Of a stretch of DNA of 60,879 bases, positions 1 through 8,564 are shown one piece after another; positions within the stretch are counted from its first letter, which is position 1; the number at the start of each line of letters is the position of its first letter. A model generated the notes under the pieces. The model searched no databases and was not told the DNA's origin. It saw only the letters and a program-made list of their open reading frames with translations. Position numbers and translations under genes: made by a program. Source of the stretch: Gracilibacillus halophilus YIM-C55.5 (GTDB lineage Bacteria; Bacillota; Bacilli; Bacillales; Amphibacillaceae); NCBI RefSeq assembly GCF_000359605.1, contig NZ_APML01000025.1, positions 1-60,879 on the forward strand. Direction: 5' to 3'.

Positions 1-100
1 CTTAAAACAACAAAGTTTACAAAAACAGCCATTTTTTAAAAGGCATTTTTAAAATCCTACCAGTCTTTGATTTTTTAAAAAGAGCAATTATGAAATTGAT

Positions 101-1390
101 TCATTTATGTTGTTTTTCGGCTTTAATTTGTTTGATTCGATAACCGTCTGCATCTTTTATTGTAAATCGGTAATCATTATATTCAACCGTTGTTCCTTCG
201 TTTGGTTCTAAATTTTGATCGAGAATCCAACCGCCGATTGTATCAATATTATCGTTTACAATATTTATCTGAAGCAATTCATTGGTATCGGAAAGTAACA
301 GTTTTCCATTCAATATATACGTACTTTCATTTATTTTTCGGTACATAGGTCGCTCGTTTTCGTCAAGTTCATCTTGAATCTCGCCAAACACTTCCTCAAT
401 AATATCTTCCATAGTAATAAGACCCGCTGTACCACCAAATTCATCAATGACAATAGCCATATGACTATGCTGCTTTTGTAATGTTTTCAAAACTTCATTG
501 ACAGGAGTATGTTCTGCGACGTGTATAATGGGTTGGATGTATTTCGTCAAATCGGTTTCCTGTTCATTAAGATAGTGCTTGAAAAATTCTTTAGTATTTA
601 CTACGCCGATAATTTGATCCTTATCTTCTTTTGCGACAGGGTACCTCGTATATGTACTCATTCGTAATGTTTCTATATTCGTTTCATGCTCATTGGACTG
701 GTATAGACAAACCATTTCTGTCCTTGGGATCATTACTTCTTTAGCGGATCTTTCATCGAATTCAAAAATGTTATTTACATATCTCATTTCGCTCGCGTTA
801 ATTTCACCGCTTTTGTAGCTTGTAGACAAAATTGAACGTACTTCATCTTCGGAATAAACTTCACCACTTTCAGATGCTGGTCTTATGCCAAACATACGTA
901 CAAAAATACGTGCTGCACCATTTAATACCCAAATAAATGGATACATAATCTTGTGAAATACAACCAATAACGGAGAGAGTAACAACGTAACTGCTTCGGT
1001 TTTTTGTATAGAAAAGGATTTTGGTGCTAATTCACCAAGAACAACATGTAAAAAGGTAATAAGAAGAAAGGCAATGATAAAGGAAACCGTTGATACAAGG
1101 GCTTCATTTAAACCAATTGAATTAAAGACCGGGTGCAGAAGATGGGCGACAGCGGGTTCCCCTAACCAGCCAATACCTAGTGCGGTCACTGTAATTCCAA
1201 GTTGACATGCGGCTAAATAACCATCTAAATTGTTGACGACTTTATCAGCAGATTTTGCTCCAGTTTTTCCTTGTTCCACTAATGTTTGCAGTCGAGATTT
1301 TCTTATTTTCACGATGGCAAACTCAGATGCTACAAAAAATGCTGTTAAAATAATTAAGATAGCAACAATACTCAATTGAATGATTTCCAA
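101..1390 (-). CDS. CNNM/CBS-domain membrane protein (HlyC/CorC family)
   Basis: A 429-residue integral membrane protein of the hemolysin-C/CorC family (YhdP/YrkA/TlyC-like). The N-terminal third is a CNNM (DUF21) domain with several hydrophobic helices (about residues 5-25, 60-85, 95-125 and 130-165). A pair of CBS domains follows (about 210-335; the segment with IDEFGGTAG is typical), and a C-terminal CorC_HlyC domain occupies about 350-425. Family members are linked to divalent-cation (Mg2+/Co2+) export or tolerance; despite the name, a haemolysin role is not supported. It is read away from lexA, 190 bases from its end. The substrate is not readable from sequence. Family assignment is firm, physiological role is inference. 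Confidence 0.9.
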   Translation of the reverse strand: MEIIQLSIVAILIILTAFFVASEFAIVKIRKSRLQTLVEQGKTGAKSADKVVNNLDGYLAACQLGITVTALGIGWLGEPAVAHLLHPVFNSIGLNEALVSTVSFIIAFLLITFLHVVLGELAPKSFSIQKTEAVTLLLSPLLVVFHKIMYPFIWVLNGAARIFVRMFGIRPASESGEVYSEDEVRSILSTSYKSGEINASEMRYVNNIFEFDERSAKEVMIPRTEMVCLYQSNEHETNIETLRMSTYTRYPVAKEDKDQIIGVVNTKEFFKHYLNEQETDLTKYIQPIIHVAEHTPVNEVLKTLQKQHSHMAIVIDEFGGTAGLITMEDIIEEVFGEIQDELDENERPMYRKINESTYILNGKLLLSDTNELLQINIVNDNIDTIGGWILDQNLEPNEGTTVEYNDYRFTIKDADGYRIKQIKAEKQHK

Positions 1391-1528
1391 AATACCACTT
1401 ACACCTTTATTGTGTAAGCTTTCACCTCCCGTTCATTACTTTCTCTTTTGTTATTTACATAATAATGTCTTTTTATACAATAAGATTAATTATGAGAGGT
1501 GGTTATAAGGTAAATGAAGTGTTATGTC

Positions 1529-1571
1529 ATGGATCGATGGCTATATGCTCTATACATGTCCATCGATCCAT
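1529..1571. repeat. 12-bp perfect inverted repeat downstream of lexA
   Basis: The arms ATGGATCGATGG (1529-1540) and CCATCGATCCAT (1560-1571) pair perfectly around a 19-base loop. Neither strand has a T run after the stem, so it is not a textbook terminator. The 10-mer ATGGATCGAT occurs again at 1585-1594, inside the last codons of lexA. Confidence 0.7.
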
Positions 1572-1580
1572 TAATGAGAG

Positions 1581-2201
1581 TTAGATGGATCGATACAGTC
1601 CGACGACTTTTCCGAGAATGCTTACACTATGATAAATAAGGGGTTCCATTGTAGCGTTTTCTGGTTGTAAACGAATATGATCTGCTTCTTTAAAGAAACG
1701 TTTTACTGTTGCTTCTTCTTCTTCAGTCATTGCAACCACAATATCACCGTTATCCGCTGTATTTTGTTGCTTAACAATGACTTTGTCTCCATCCAAAATC
1801 CCTGCTTCAATCATACTATCTCCTTCAACAACAAGAACAAAAGTCTGCTCGTCAGTTGATCCTTCGTAGCTCGGTATTGGGATATACTCTTCAATATTTT
1901 CTACAGCCGTTATGGGTAGTCCCGCTGTAACTTTACCGATCACTGGAGCGAACGCAGGATCTGTTTGAGGAATTTCGACTTCGCCGAGTTCAGGAAGCAC
2001 CTCAATGGCGCGTGGTTTTGTTGGGTCACGGCGAATATATCCCTTTTTTTCCAAACGAGCTAGGTGCCCATGAACAGTTGAGCTAGAAGCAAGACCAACT
2101 GATTCTCCGATTTCTCGTACAGATGGAGGATATCCCTTTAAATCAACTTGTTCTTTTATATAAGCTAGTATTTCTTCTTGCCTTTTTGATAGATTTGTCA
2201 T
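1581..2201 (-). CDS. lexA: SOS repressor LexA
   Basis: A transcriptional repressor of the SOS regulon, 206 residues like the Bacillus protein. Residues 1-70 form the winged-helix DNA-binding domain. The self-cleavage site is Ala93-Gly94 (in VTAGLP), and the serine/lysine protease dyad is Ser129 (in GDSM) and Lys167 (in TVKRF). I chose the ATG at 2201 because it follows AGAAGGTGAT at good spacing and gives the family N-terminus MTNLSKRQ. The longer reading frame starting at 2270 would translate its own promoter. It is divergent from the SOS peptide/yneB operon, and its own promoter carries an SOS box, so autoregulation is expected. Confidence 0.97.
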   Translation of the reverse strand: MTNLSKRQEEILAYIKEQVDLKGYPPSVREIGESVGLASSSTVHGHLARLEKKGYIRRDPTKPRAIEVLPELGEVEIPQTDPAFAPVIGKVTAGLPITAVENIEEYIPIPSYEGSTDEQTFVLVVEGDSMIEAGILDGDKVIVKQQNTADNGDIVVAMTEEEEATVKRFFKEADHIRLQPENATMEPLIYHSVSILGKVVGLYRSI

Positions 2202-2237
2202 ATTTATATCACCTTCTGCGTAATTTTTATTAACTGT

Positions 2238-2266
2238 AGTATAGCATAATACAAACAGAAACACAA
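2238..2266 (-). promoter_or_regulatory. lexA sigma-A promoter
   Basis: On the minus strand, TTGTGT (2266-2261) and TATACT (2243-2238) are separated by exactly 17 bases, 37 bases upstream of the lexA start. The -35 element overlaps the SOS box at 2264-2277. Confidence 0.7.
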
Positions 2267-2277
2267 ACATTCGTTCG
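2264..2277. promoter_or_regulatory. LexA-binding SOS box (lexA side)
   Basis: CAAAC-ATTC-GTTCG differs at one base from the Bacillus consensus CGAAC-N4-GTTCG. It overlaps the -35 of the lexA promoter, as expected for autorepression. Confidence 0.75.
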
Positions 2278-2285
2278 AAAAATTA

Positions 2286-2314
2286 TTGACAGGAACTTGT
2301 GTTCGTTGTAGTAT
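2286..2314 (+). promoter_or_regulatory. SOS promoter for the small peptide/yneB operon
   Basis: A perfect TTGACA at 2286-2291 and TAGTAT at 2309-2314 are 17 bases apart; an alternative TATAAT lies at 2312-2317 with 20-base spacing. The SOS box sits between the two elements, so LexA would block polymerase directly. Confidence 0.75.
2292..2305. promoter_or_regulatory. LexA-binding SOS box (peptide side)
   Basis: GGAAC-TTGT-GTTCG matches the Bacillus SOS consensus CGAAC-N4-GTTCG at all but the first base. It lies inside the -35/-10 spacer of the rightward promoter. Confidence 0.85.
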
Positions 2315-2349
2315 AATATACGAACACTTGATCGCAGGAGGTTAAATAT

Positions 2350-3112
<763 letters not shown>

Positions 3113-3135
3113 TCAAATGATATAGAATAGTACTT

Positions 3136-3164
3136 AGAGTATACAAAAGATGTATACTCTTTTT
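3136..3164 (+). terminator. Rho-independent terminator after yneB
   Basis: A 9-bp stem AGAGTATAC/GTATACTCT with a 7-base loop, followed by TTTT. It probably closes the SOS operon before ynzC. Confidence 0.8.
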
Positions 3165-3199
3165 CATTCGATATCATGTTCAACTAAAGGAGACATTTG

Positions 3200-3424
3200 A
3201 TGCTTTCAAAAGAAAAAATAGCCCGTATTAATGAATTAGCGAATAAGTCAAAAACAGAAGGACTAAGTGATGCGGAGAAGAAAGAACAGCAGGAGCTGCG
3301 AGACGCATATTTAAAAAATGTAAGAAAATCATTTAAGAATCAATTTAAAGGTATGAAAGTGATGGATCCAAATGGAGAAGATGTCACACCAAATAAAATC
3401 AAACGACTAAAATCCGAAAAATAA
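3200..3424 (+). CDS. ynzC: DUF896 family protein YnzC
   Basis: A 74-residue, highly charged protein of the DUF896 family (YnzC/YaaL type). It is alpha-helical in its first half (KIARINELANKSK, then SDAEKKEQQELRD), with a basic C-terminus containing VMDPNGEDVTP. The function is unknown in the family. The start is ATG 3200, seven bases after AGGAG; a TTG three bases upstream is too close to the ribosome binding site. It lies between yneB and tkt exactly as in Bacillus. Confidence 0.9.
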   Translation: MLSKEKIARINELANKSKTEGLSDAEKKEQQELRDAYLKNVRKSFKNQFKGMKVMDPNGEDVTPNKIKRLKSEK

Positions 3425-3436
3425 GCCGTCTAAAAA

Positions 3437-3466
3437 TTGCGAAAATTATTTATATTCAGTTATAAT
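3437..3466 (+). promoter_or_regulatory. Probable tkt promoter
   Basis: TTGCGA (3437-3442) and TATAAT (3461-3466) have an 18-base spacer, about 110 bases ahead of the tkt start. A 12-base palindrome ATGTACGTACAT lies in the leader at 3533-3544; its meaning is unknown. Confidence 0.5.
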
Positions 3467-3574
3467 AAAAGAAATATGTGCTTTTTTATGTTAGATACTT
3501 GTTTAATATTCTATTTCATTATAGGATATTAAATGTACGTACATATTGTATATCATTTAAAGGGGGAAAATAGC

Positions 3575-5575
3575 ATGTCAAATGAAACCGCACAAAAGTC
3601 TATAAACTCGATTCGTACATTGTCTATAGACGCAATTGAAAATGCTAGTTCAGGGCATCCGGGATTGCCGATGGGTGCTGCGCCTATGGCTTATACACTT
3701 TGGACGGAGCACATGAAACATAACCCTGGACATTCGAAGTGGTTTGATCGTGATCGTTTTGTATTATCTGCTGGACATGGATCAATGTTATTGTATAGTC
3801 TACTACACTTATCAGGTTATGATGTTTCGATTGATGACTTAAAAGGATTTCGTCAGTGGGACTCCAAGACACCAGGTCACCCAGAAGCTCATCATACGGA
3901 CGGAGTTGAAGCAACCACTGGTCCACTAGGGCAAGGAATTGCGATGAGTGTTGGTATGGCAATGGCAGAGAAACACTTATCAGGAAAGTATAATACAGAC
4001 AAACACGAGATTATCGACCACAATACGTATGCTCTTGTGAGTGATGGTGACTTAATGGAAGGGATCTCTCATGAATCTGCTTCACTTGCAGGGCATTTAG
4101 GATTAGGGAAGTTAATCGCATTATACGATTCAAACGATATTTCGTTAGACGGTGATCTCCACAAATCGTTTTCTGAAGATATTGAAGGACGCTTTCAATC
4201 CTACGGCTGGCAAGTTCTTCGCGTAGAAGATGGCAATGATATTGAAGCGATTTCTAAAGCGATCTCTGAAGCGAAAGCGAATACGGATCAGCCAACATTA
4301 ATTGAAGTAAAAACTGTGATTGGATATGGTTCACCAAATAAATCTGCATCTGCTGCATCTCATGGTGCACCACTTGGTGAAGATGAAGTTGCTTTAACGA
4401 AGGAATTTTATAATTGGGAACATGAGCCTTTCCATGTACCAGATGAAGTATACAAAGACTTTGAAACAAAAATTCAAAAACGAGGTCAGGAAGCAGAACA
4501 AGCTTGGAATCAAGCGTTTGAAGAATACAAAAAAGCGAATCCTGAACTCGGACAAGACCTAGAAAATGCCATTAACAATAAACTCCCTGAAGGCTGGGAT
4601 AAAGACCTTCCTGTATTTGAAGCAGGGAAAGACGAAGCAGCAACACGCGCGGCTTCAGGGAAAGTCTTAAACGCATTAGCTGATAGCGTACCTTCTTTGT
4701 TCGGTGGTAGTGCAGACTTAGCAGGTTCGAACAAAACAAATCTAAATGCGTTTGATGATTTCTCTAAGGATACACCAGCCGAAAAGAATGTTTGGTTTGG
4801 TGTGCGTGAACATGCAATGGCTGCTGCGCTAAATGGTATGACCTTACACGGAGGATTAAAAGTATTTGGTGGTACTTTCTTCGTGTTTAGTGATTATTTG
4901 CGTCCGTCGGTTCGGTTATCAGCGATTCAAAATTTACCAGTAACTTATGTGTTAACTCATGATTCAATTGCTGTTGGGGAAGATGGACCAACACATGAAC
5001 CAGTAGAGCAGTTGGCTGCCTTCCGTGCAATGCCAAATGCATCTGTTATTCGACCAGCAGATGGAAATGAAGTACAAGCAGCATGGCGTTTGGCGATGGA
5101 AGCTACTTCACATCCAACGTTATTGGTATTAACTCGTCAAGGCCTACCAACTCTAGAAAGTACTGCTGAAAAAGCATACGAAGGTGTGAAAAAAGGTGGC
5201 TATGTCGTTAGTCCGGCCTCTAAAGATACGCCAGATGCTATCCTTATTGCAACTGGGTCTGAAGTACAACTTGCTGTAAAAGCACAAGAAGCATTAAAAG
5301 AGCAAGGAAAAGATGTAAGCGTCGTAAGTCTACCTTCTTGGGATCGATTTGATCAACAAGATGTTGCCTATAAAGAATCAGTTCTACCGAGCGCTGTGAC
5401 GAAACGTGTAGGTATTGAAATGGCGGCTTCACTTGGTTGGGAACGTTATGTTGGTATAAATGGTAAAGTGATCTCCATTGATCGCTTTGGCGCTTCAGCA
5501 AATGGCGGCAAAATTATTGATGAATATGGCTTTAACGTAGATAACGTTGTAAACCATGTGAATGAATTATTCTAA
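3575..5575 (+). CDS. tkt: Transketolase
   Basis: A 666-residue thiamine-diphosphate enzyme of the non-oxidative pentose phosphate pathway. It transfers two-carbon units between ketose and aldose phosphates. The N-terminal TPP-binding domain contains [13 protein letters not shown] and the GDGDLMEG-type motif ([12 protein letters not shown]). The pyrimidine-binding domain contains GVREHAM, and the C-terminal transketolase domain starts near residue 540. The start is ATG 3575 after AGGGGG; the frame continues upstream to 3533 but the extra residues are not family-like. The Bacillus neighbour sirA (yneE), usually between tkt and yneF, is absent. Confidence 0.97.
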   Translation: MSNETAQKSINSIRTLSIDAIENASSGHPGLPMGAAPMAYTLWTEHMKHNPGHSKWFDRDRFVLSAGHGSMLLYSLLHLSGYDVSIDDLKGFRQWDSKTPGHPEAHHTDGVEATTGPLGQGIAMSVGMAMAEKHLSGKYNTDKHEIIDHNTYALVSDGDLMEGISHESASLAGHLGLGKLIALYDSNDISLDGDLHKSFSEDIEGRFQSYGWQVLRVEDGNDIEAISKAISEAKANTDQPTLIEVKTVIGYGSPNKSASAASHGAPLGEDEVALTKEFYNWEHEPFHVPDEVYKDFETKIQKRGQEAEQAWNQAFEEYKKANPELGQDLENAINNKLPEGWDKDLPVFEAGKDEAATRAASGKVLNALADSVPSLFGGSADLAGSNKTNLNAFDDFSKDTPAEKNVWFGVREHAMAAALNGMTLHGGLKVFGGTFFVFSDYLRPSVRLSAIQNLPVTYVLTHDSIAVGEDGPTHEPVEQLAAFRAMPNASVIRPADGNEVQAAWRLAMEATSHPTLLVLTRQGLPTLESTAEKAYEGVKKGGYVVSPASKDTPDAILIATGSEVQLAVKAQEALKEQGKDVSVVSLPSWDRFDQQDVAYKESVLPSAVTKRVGIEMAASLGWERYVGINGKVISIDRFGASANGGKIIDEYGFNVDNVVNHVNELF

Positions 5576-5584
5576 TGTCGTATG

Positions 5585-5617
5585 AAAAATCCTTAGCAAC
5601 TGCTAAGGATTTTTTTC
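5585..5617 (+). terminator. Terminator after tkt
   Basis: The stem AATCCTTAGCA/TGCTAAGGATT with a 3-base loop is followed by a run of T. Confidence 0.9.
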
Positions 5618-5714
5618 TGATTCGAGTGCTTACAGTTTGGTAAATTACGGCTTGTATTATTAATTGACTTTTACTATACTGTATGAGAGATGAAGTGAAG
5701 GAGGAAGAGTAAGC

Positions 5715-5903
5715 ATGGGTACAATTTGGGTTGTACTAATTGCGATCTTGGCACTTATTGCAGGTGTGGCATTAGGCTTTTTTATCGCAAGAAAGTACAT
5801 GATGAATTATTTGAAGAAAAATCCGCCGATTAATGAGCAGATGTTGCGGACAATGATGATGCAGATGGGCCAAAAGCATCGCAAAAGAAAATTAAACAAA
5901 TGA
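5715..5903 (+). CDS. yneF: YneF-family membrane protein, C-terminus frameshifted
   Basis: A small protein with one N-terminal transmembrane helix (about residues 4-24) and the conserved UPF0154/YneF segment [26 protein letters not shown]. As read it is 62 residues and ends in an unrelated basic tail (KHRKRKLNK). If one base (a C) is restored at about 5877, the frame continues as [22 protein letters not shown] to a stop at 5939-5941. That matches the family C-terminus and gives about 75 residues, against 72 in Bacillus. The apparent frameshift is thus within the conserved tail and is either a real mutation or a base missing from the assembly. Family function is unknown. Confidence 0.85.
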   Translation: MGTIWVVLIAILALIAGVALGFFIARKYMMNYLKKNPPINEQMLRTMMMQMGQKHRKRKLNK

Positions 5904-5970
5904 TGCGTTCCATGAACAGTCAAATGGATAATAAAAAGTAATTGCACATGATCACATAATATGAAGATAG

Positions 5971-6003
5971 AATCCTTGCTATGTATGTAGCAAGGGTTTT
6001 GTC
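5971..6003 (+). terminator. Terminator after yneF
   Basis: The stem CCTTGCTA/TAGCAAGG with a short loop is followed by GTTTTG. It lies just after the restored yneF stop at 5939-5941. Confidence 0.75.
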
Positions 6004-6130
6004 AAATGCGTATGATATTTTATGTTATCATAAGAATATAACGAGAGATAAAGTGTGTTGTGTTTTCCATCGGTAAGCTTTAAGTTATCAATCACTAGTG
6101 GATCAAGTGTAATGAAGGAGGATAAGGGCA

Positions 6131-6559
6131 TTGACAAGATCAAATGATTTAATACTTCGCACAATGACTGTACTTATCGCGTTTATTTTATTTGGTTTTT
6201 CCATATATTTGTTTTTCGCAGGACATAATAAACCAGGTGGTGGATTTATTGGAGGTTTAATGACGTCAGCTGCGATTGTACTTATGTATATGGCATATGG
6301 AATGGAAGCAATTAATAAAGTCATACCGATTAATTATCGTGTATTGACCGCAATTGGTCTTACAATAGCAGTCGCCACTGGTATCGGTTCATTTATTTTC
6401 GGTGAGCCATTCCTAAGTCAAACGTTTGATTATTTTCATTTCCCAATCTTTGGTGAACTCGAATTAGCAACAGCATTGTTGTTCGATCTTGGTGTGTATT
6501 TGACTGTTATTGGTGTTACCTTAACAATTATTTTAACAATTTCAAATGATCGGTCATAA
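6131..6559 (+). CDS. Solitary MnhB/MrpB-type Na+/H+ antiporter subunit
   Basis: A 142-residue protein with four hydrophobic helices and the MnhB-family hallmarks FFAGHNKPGGGFIGGL (about residues 28-43), the conserved GxGSFIFGEPFL and the C-terminal FDLGVYLTVIGVTLTII. MrpB is normally one of six or seven subunits of a cation/proton antiporter complex encoded as mrpABCDEFG. Here no other subunit is adjacent: yneF lies before it and a reverse-strand DUF2621 gene follows. The start is TTG at 6131, after AAGGAGG nine bases upstream. It could add to a complex encoded elsewhere, replace a missing subunit, or work alone. Confidence 0.9.
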   Translation: MTRSNDLILRTMTVLIAFILFGFSIYLFFAGHNKPGGGFIGGLMTSAAIVLMYMAYGMEAINKVIPINYRVLTAIGLTIAVATGIGSFIFGEPFLSQTFDYFHFPIFGELELATALLFDLGVYLTVIGVTLTIILTISNDRS

Positions 6560-6569
6560 GGGAATGGTT

Positions 6570-6619
6570 GCAGCGAAGACAAGTGTCTATGATTTATTTG
6601 TCTTTGCTGCATATTTTTT
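6570..6619. terminator. Shared bidirectional terminator between mrpB-like gene and DUF2621 gene
   Basis: The arms GCAGCGAAGACAA (6570-6582) and TTGTCTTTGCTGC (6598-6610) pair with one G-T wobble and are followed by ATATTTTTT on the plus strand. The stop codon of the reverse gene lies in the loop. Confidence 0.8.
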
Positions 6620-7066
6620 GTTCCGATAATCTTTTGGTGACAATTCAAAATATGCGAGGTACGGGGTAATATCAATTTGTTTTTCTTTTAATTTTTTGCG
6701 TAGAAATTTGTGATCGCGTTTTGGCGTGGCCATTATGTATCCTTGAATAAATGTATCTTGAGTGATGGTTTTTTCATTGTTGTCTAATGCTAACTTCCCG
6801 ATTTGGCTAGCAATTTTTTGACGAGCGACATCTCGAAATAATTCAGGTACGGGCGAAATTAACTCTTCTAAAAAATCTTTGTCTGATTCTCTCCACAAAT
6901 GTTTTGACTTTTCTATGTAAAATTTTTCCCAATCCAAAATTGAATGACCATCATTTTTCGGTAAACTTTTTAAAAATTTGCGGAACATAAAAAAGCCACC
7001 GATCGCCATCAAAGTAATTAAGATACACGTCCATAAAATGATAAATGTGGCGAAACCTGTAGACAT
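6587..7066 (-). CDS. yneK: DUF2621 family membrane-anchored protein (YneK-like)
   Basis: A 159-residue protein with one N-terminal transmembrane helix (about residues 8-30) and then a charged soluble domain beginning with FRKFLKSLPKNDG. It resembles the DUF2621 family to which Bacillus YneK belongs, and it sits between tkt/yneF and citB as yneK does. Function is unknown. The start ATG at 7066 follows AAAGGAGG. The gene symbol rests on synteny plus my family recall and is less certain than the protein class. Confidence 0.7.
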   Translation of the reverse strand: MSTGFATFIILWTCILITLMAIGGFFMFRKFLKSLPKNDGHSILDWEKFYIEKSKHLWRESDKDFLEELISPVPELFRDVARQKIASQIGKLALDNNEKTITQDTFIQGYIMATPKRDHKFLRKKLKEKQIDITPYLAYFELSPKDYRNKKYAAKTNKS

Positions 7067-7313
7067 ATCTATACCTCCTTTCTTTTGTGTTATAGGGTGA
7101 ATTCCAACCTTGCTTATACATTTAATGACATTTTCTTTTTCTCTAAATTATAGTAATATAACATTGAATCGTATTTATGTGCATTTTCTTCCATTCTTCT
7201 CATATAATTTACTAGAACAATGATATTATAGCATGAATAAACGTATTTTTTGTACCACAATGATTTGATAAAGAAGTACATGATTGATAAAACGAAAAAG
7301 GGGGGAAGAAACC

Positions 7314-8420
7314 GTGCTCAACCATGTCGATGATGATAATCAAGAAAATGAGACATCTTACTCCAACAATGATACCCTCACCACAGATCAATTACCCAAA
7401 TCCGTGCTTCAAGCCATTACTAAACATGGTTTTGACCTCATTACGGTTTGTGACATTTCTGGGCACATCTTATTTTTATCAGATTCTATAGAGAGAGTGT
7501 TAGGTTATGAGAAAAATGAACTGTTAGGCACCTCTGTATTTCGCTATATTTTACAAGAGGATAAGGAATATATCGTTAAGCATATTGATCTTCATCAAAC
7601 AGTAGCACAACCATATTATATACATATTCGGAATGATGTTGGTAAGTATATTATTTTTGAAACCATGATTACAATCTTGAAATGGCACGATGGAAGAAAA
7701 TATATTCTTACGATTTCTCGCGACATTTCTGACAAAAAACAAGCAGAGGAAATGTTAATCCGCTCAGAAAAAATGTCAATCGCAGGTCAATTAGCAGCAG
7801 GTATTGCACACGAAATTCGCAACCCATTAACATCGCTCAAAGGATTTGTACAGTTATTACAAGCAGGTATTAGTAGTAAAGAAGAGTATTATAAGATTAT
7901 GATTGATGAGATAGAAAAAATTAATACCATTACATCAGAATTACTGTTTATTTCGAAACCAATGACTGATGAAAAAAACTTAGAAAATGTGAAAGAAATG
8001 TTACAAGATGTCGTGACACTATTACAAACACAAGCAAACTTATATGATATTCAATTAACACTCAACGTTTCAGATAAACTTGATATTTACTGTGATCGTT
8101 CGCAAATGAAGCAAGTTTTTATCAATTTAATTAAAAACGCAATTGAAGAAATGACAAATGGTGGAACCATTGAAATTGATGTAACTCATGATGATAAATG
8201 GTGTGTAATTTCTATTATTGACGAGGGACCAGGTGTTCCAAAACATTTGCTACATAAATTAAAAGAACCTTTTTTCACGACAAAAAAGAATGGAACTGGT
8301 TTAGGGCTTATGATATCCAATCAAATTATCGATAACCATCAAGGGCAGTTAGATATTCAATCTAATCCGTCAAAGGGAAGCACATTTCGTATTTATTTAC
8401 CAAACTCATCAAGTTATTAA
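7314..8420 (+). CDS. PAS-domain sensor histidine kinase, sporulation-kinase type
   Basis: A 368-residue soluble kinase: one PAS domain (about residues 30-145, including GYEKNELLGTSVF), a HisKA dimerisation helix with the phospho-acceptor His166 in AHEIRNPLTSLKGF, and a HATPase domain with the N box (NLIKNAIEEM), G1 (DEGPGVP) and G2 (GTGLGL). No transmembrane helix or adjacent response regulator is present. This orphan soluble PAS architecture is typical of KinA/KinE-type kinases feeding Spo0F in Bacillaceae. The start is GTG 7314 behind GGGGGAAG; the frame is open to a TTG at 7284 with a poor ribosome binding site. The specific phosphorelay target is inference. Confidence 0.9.
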   Translation: MLNHVDDDNQENETSYSNNDTLTTDQLPKSVLQAITKHGFDLITVCDISGHILFLSDSIERVLGYEKNELLGTSVFRYILQEDKEYIVKHIDLHQTVAQPYYIHIRNDVGKYIIFETMITILKWHDGRKYILTISRDISDKKQAEEMLIRSEKMSIAGQLAAGIAHEIRNPLTSLKGFVQLLQAGISSKEEYYKIMIDEIEKINTITSELLFISKPMTDEKNLENVKEMLQDVVTLLQTQANLYDIQLTLNVSDKLDIYCDRSQMKQVFINLIKNAIEEMTNGGTIEIDVTHDDKWCVISIIDEGPGVPKHLLHKLKEPFFTTKKNGTGLGLMISNQIIDNHQGQLDIQSNPSKGSTFRIYLPNSSSY

Positions 8421-8564
8421 ACTAGCAAAATAGTGATTTGATAAAGTTTTTCTAGTGAATTAATTTACTTCTAAATCGATTTCATTTAAAATTAATATCG
8501 TGAAGGATCTTGCATTGTGTTTATAGATAAGGTAAGTTTTATTCGAAGGGGGTAACTGAACGTC

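Noticed and set aside
8421..8564. sspO/sspP small spore protein genes beside aconitase
   Set aside because: The 144-base gap is AT-rich and shows no frame resembling small acid-soluble spore proteins on either strand.
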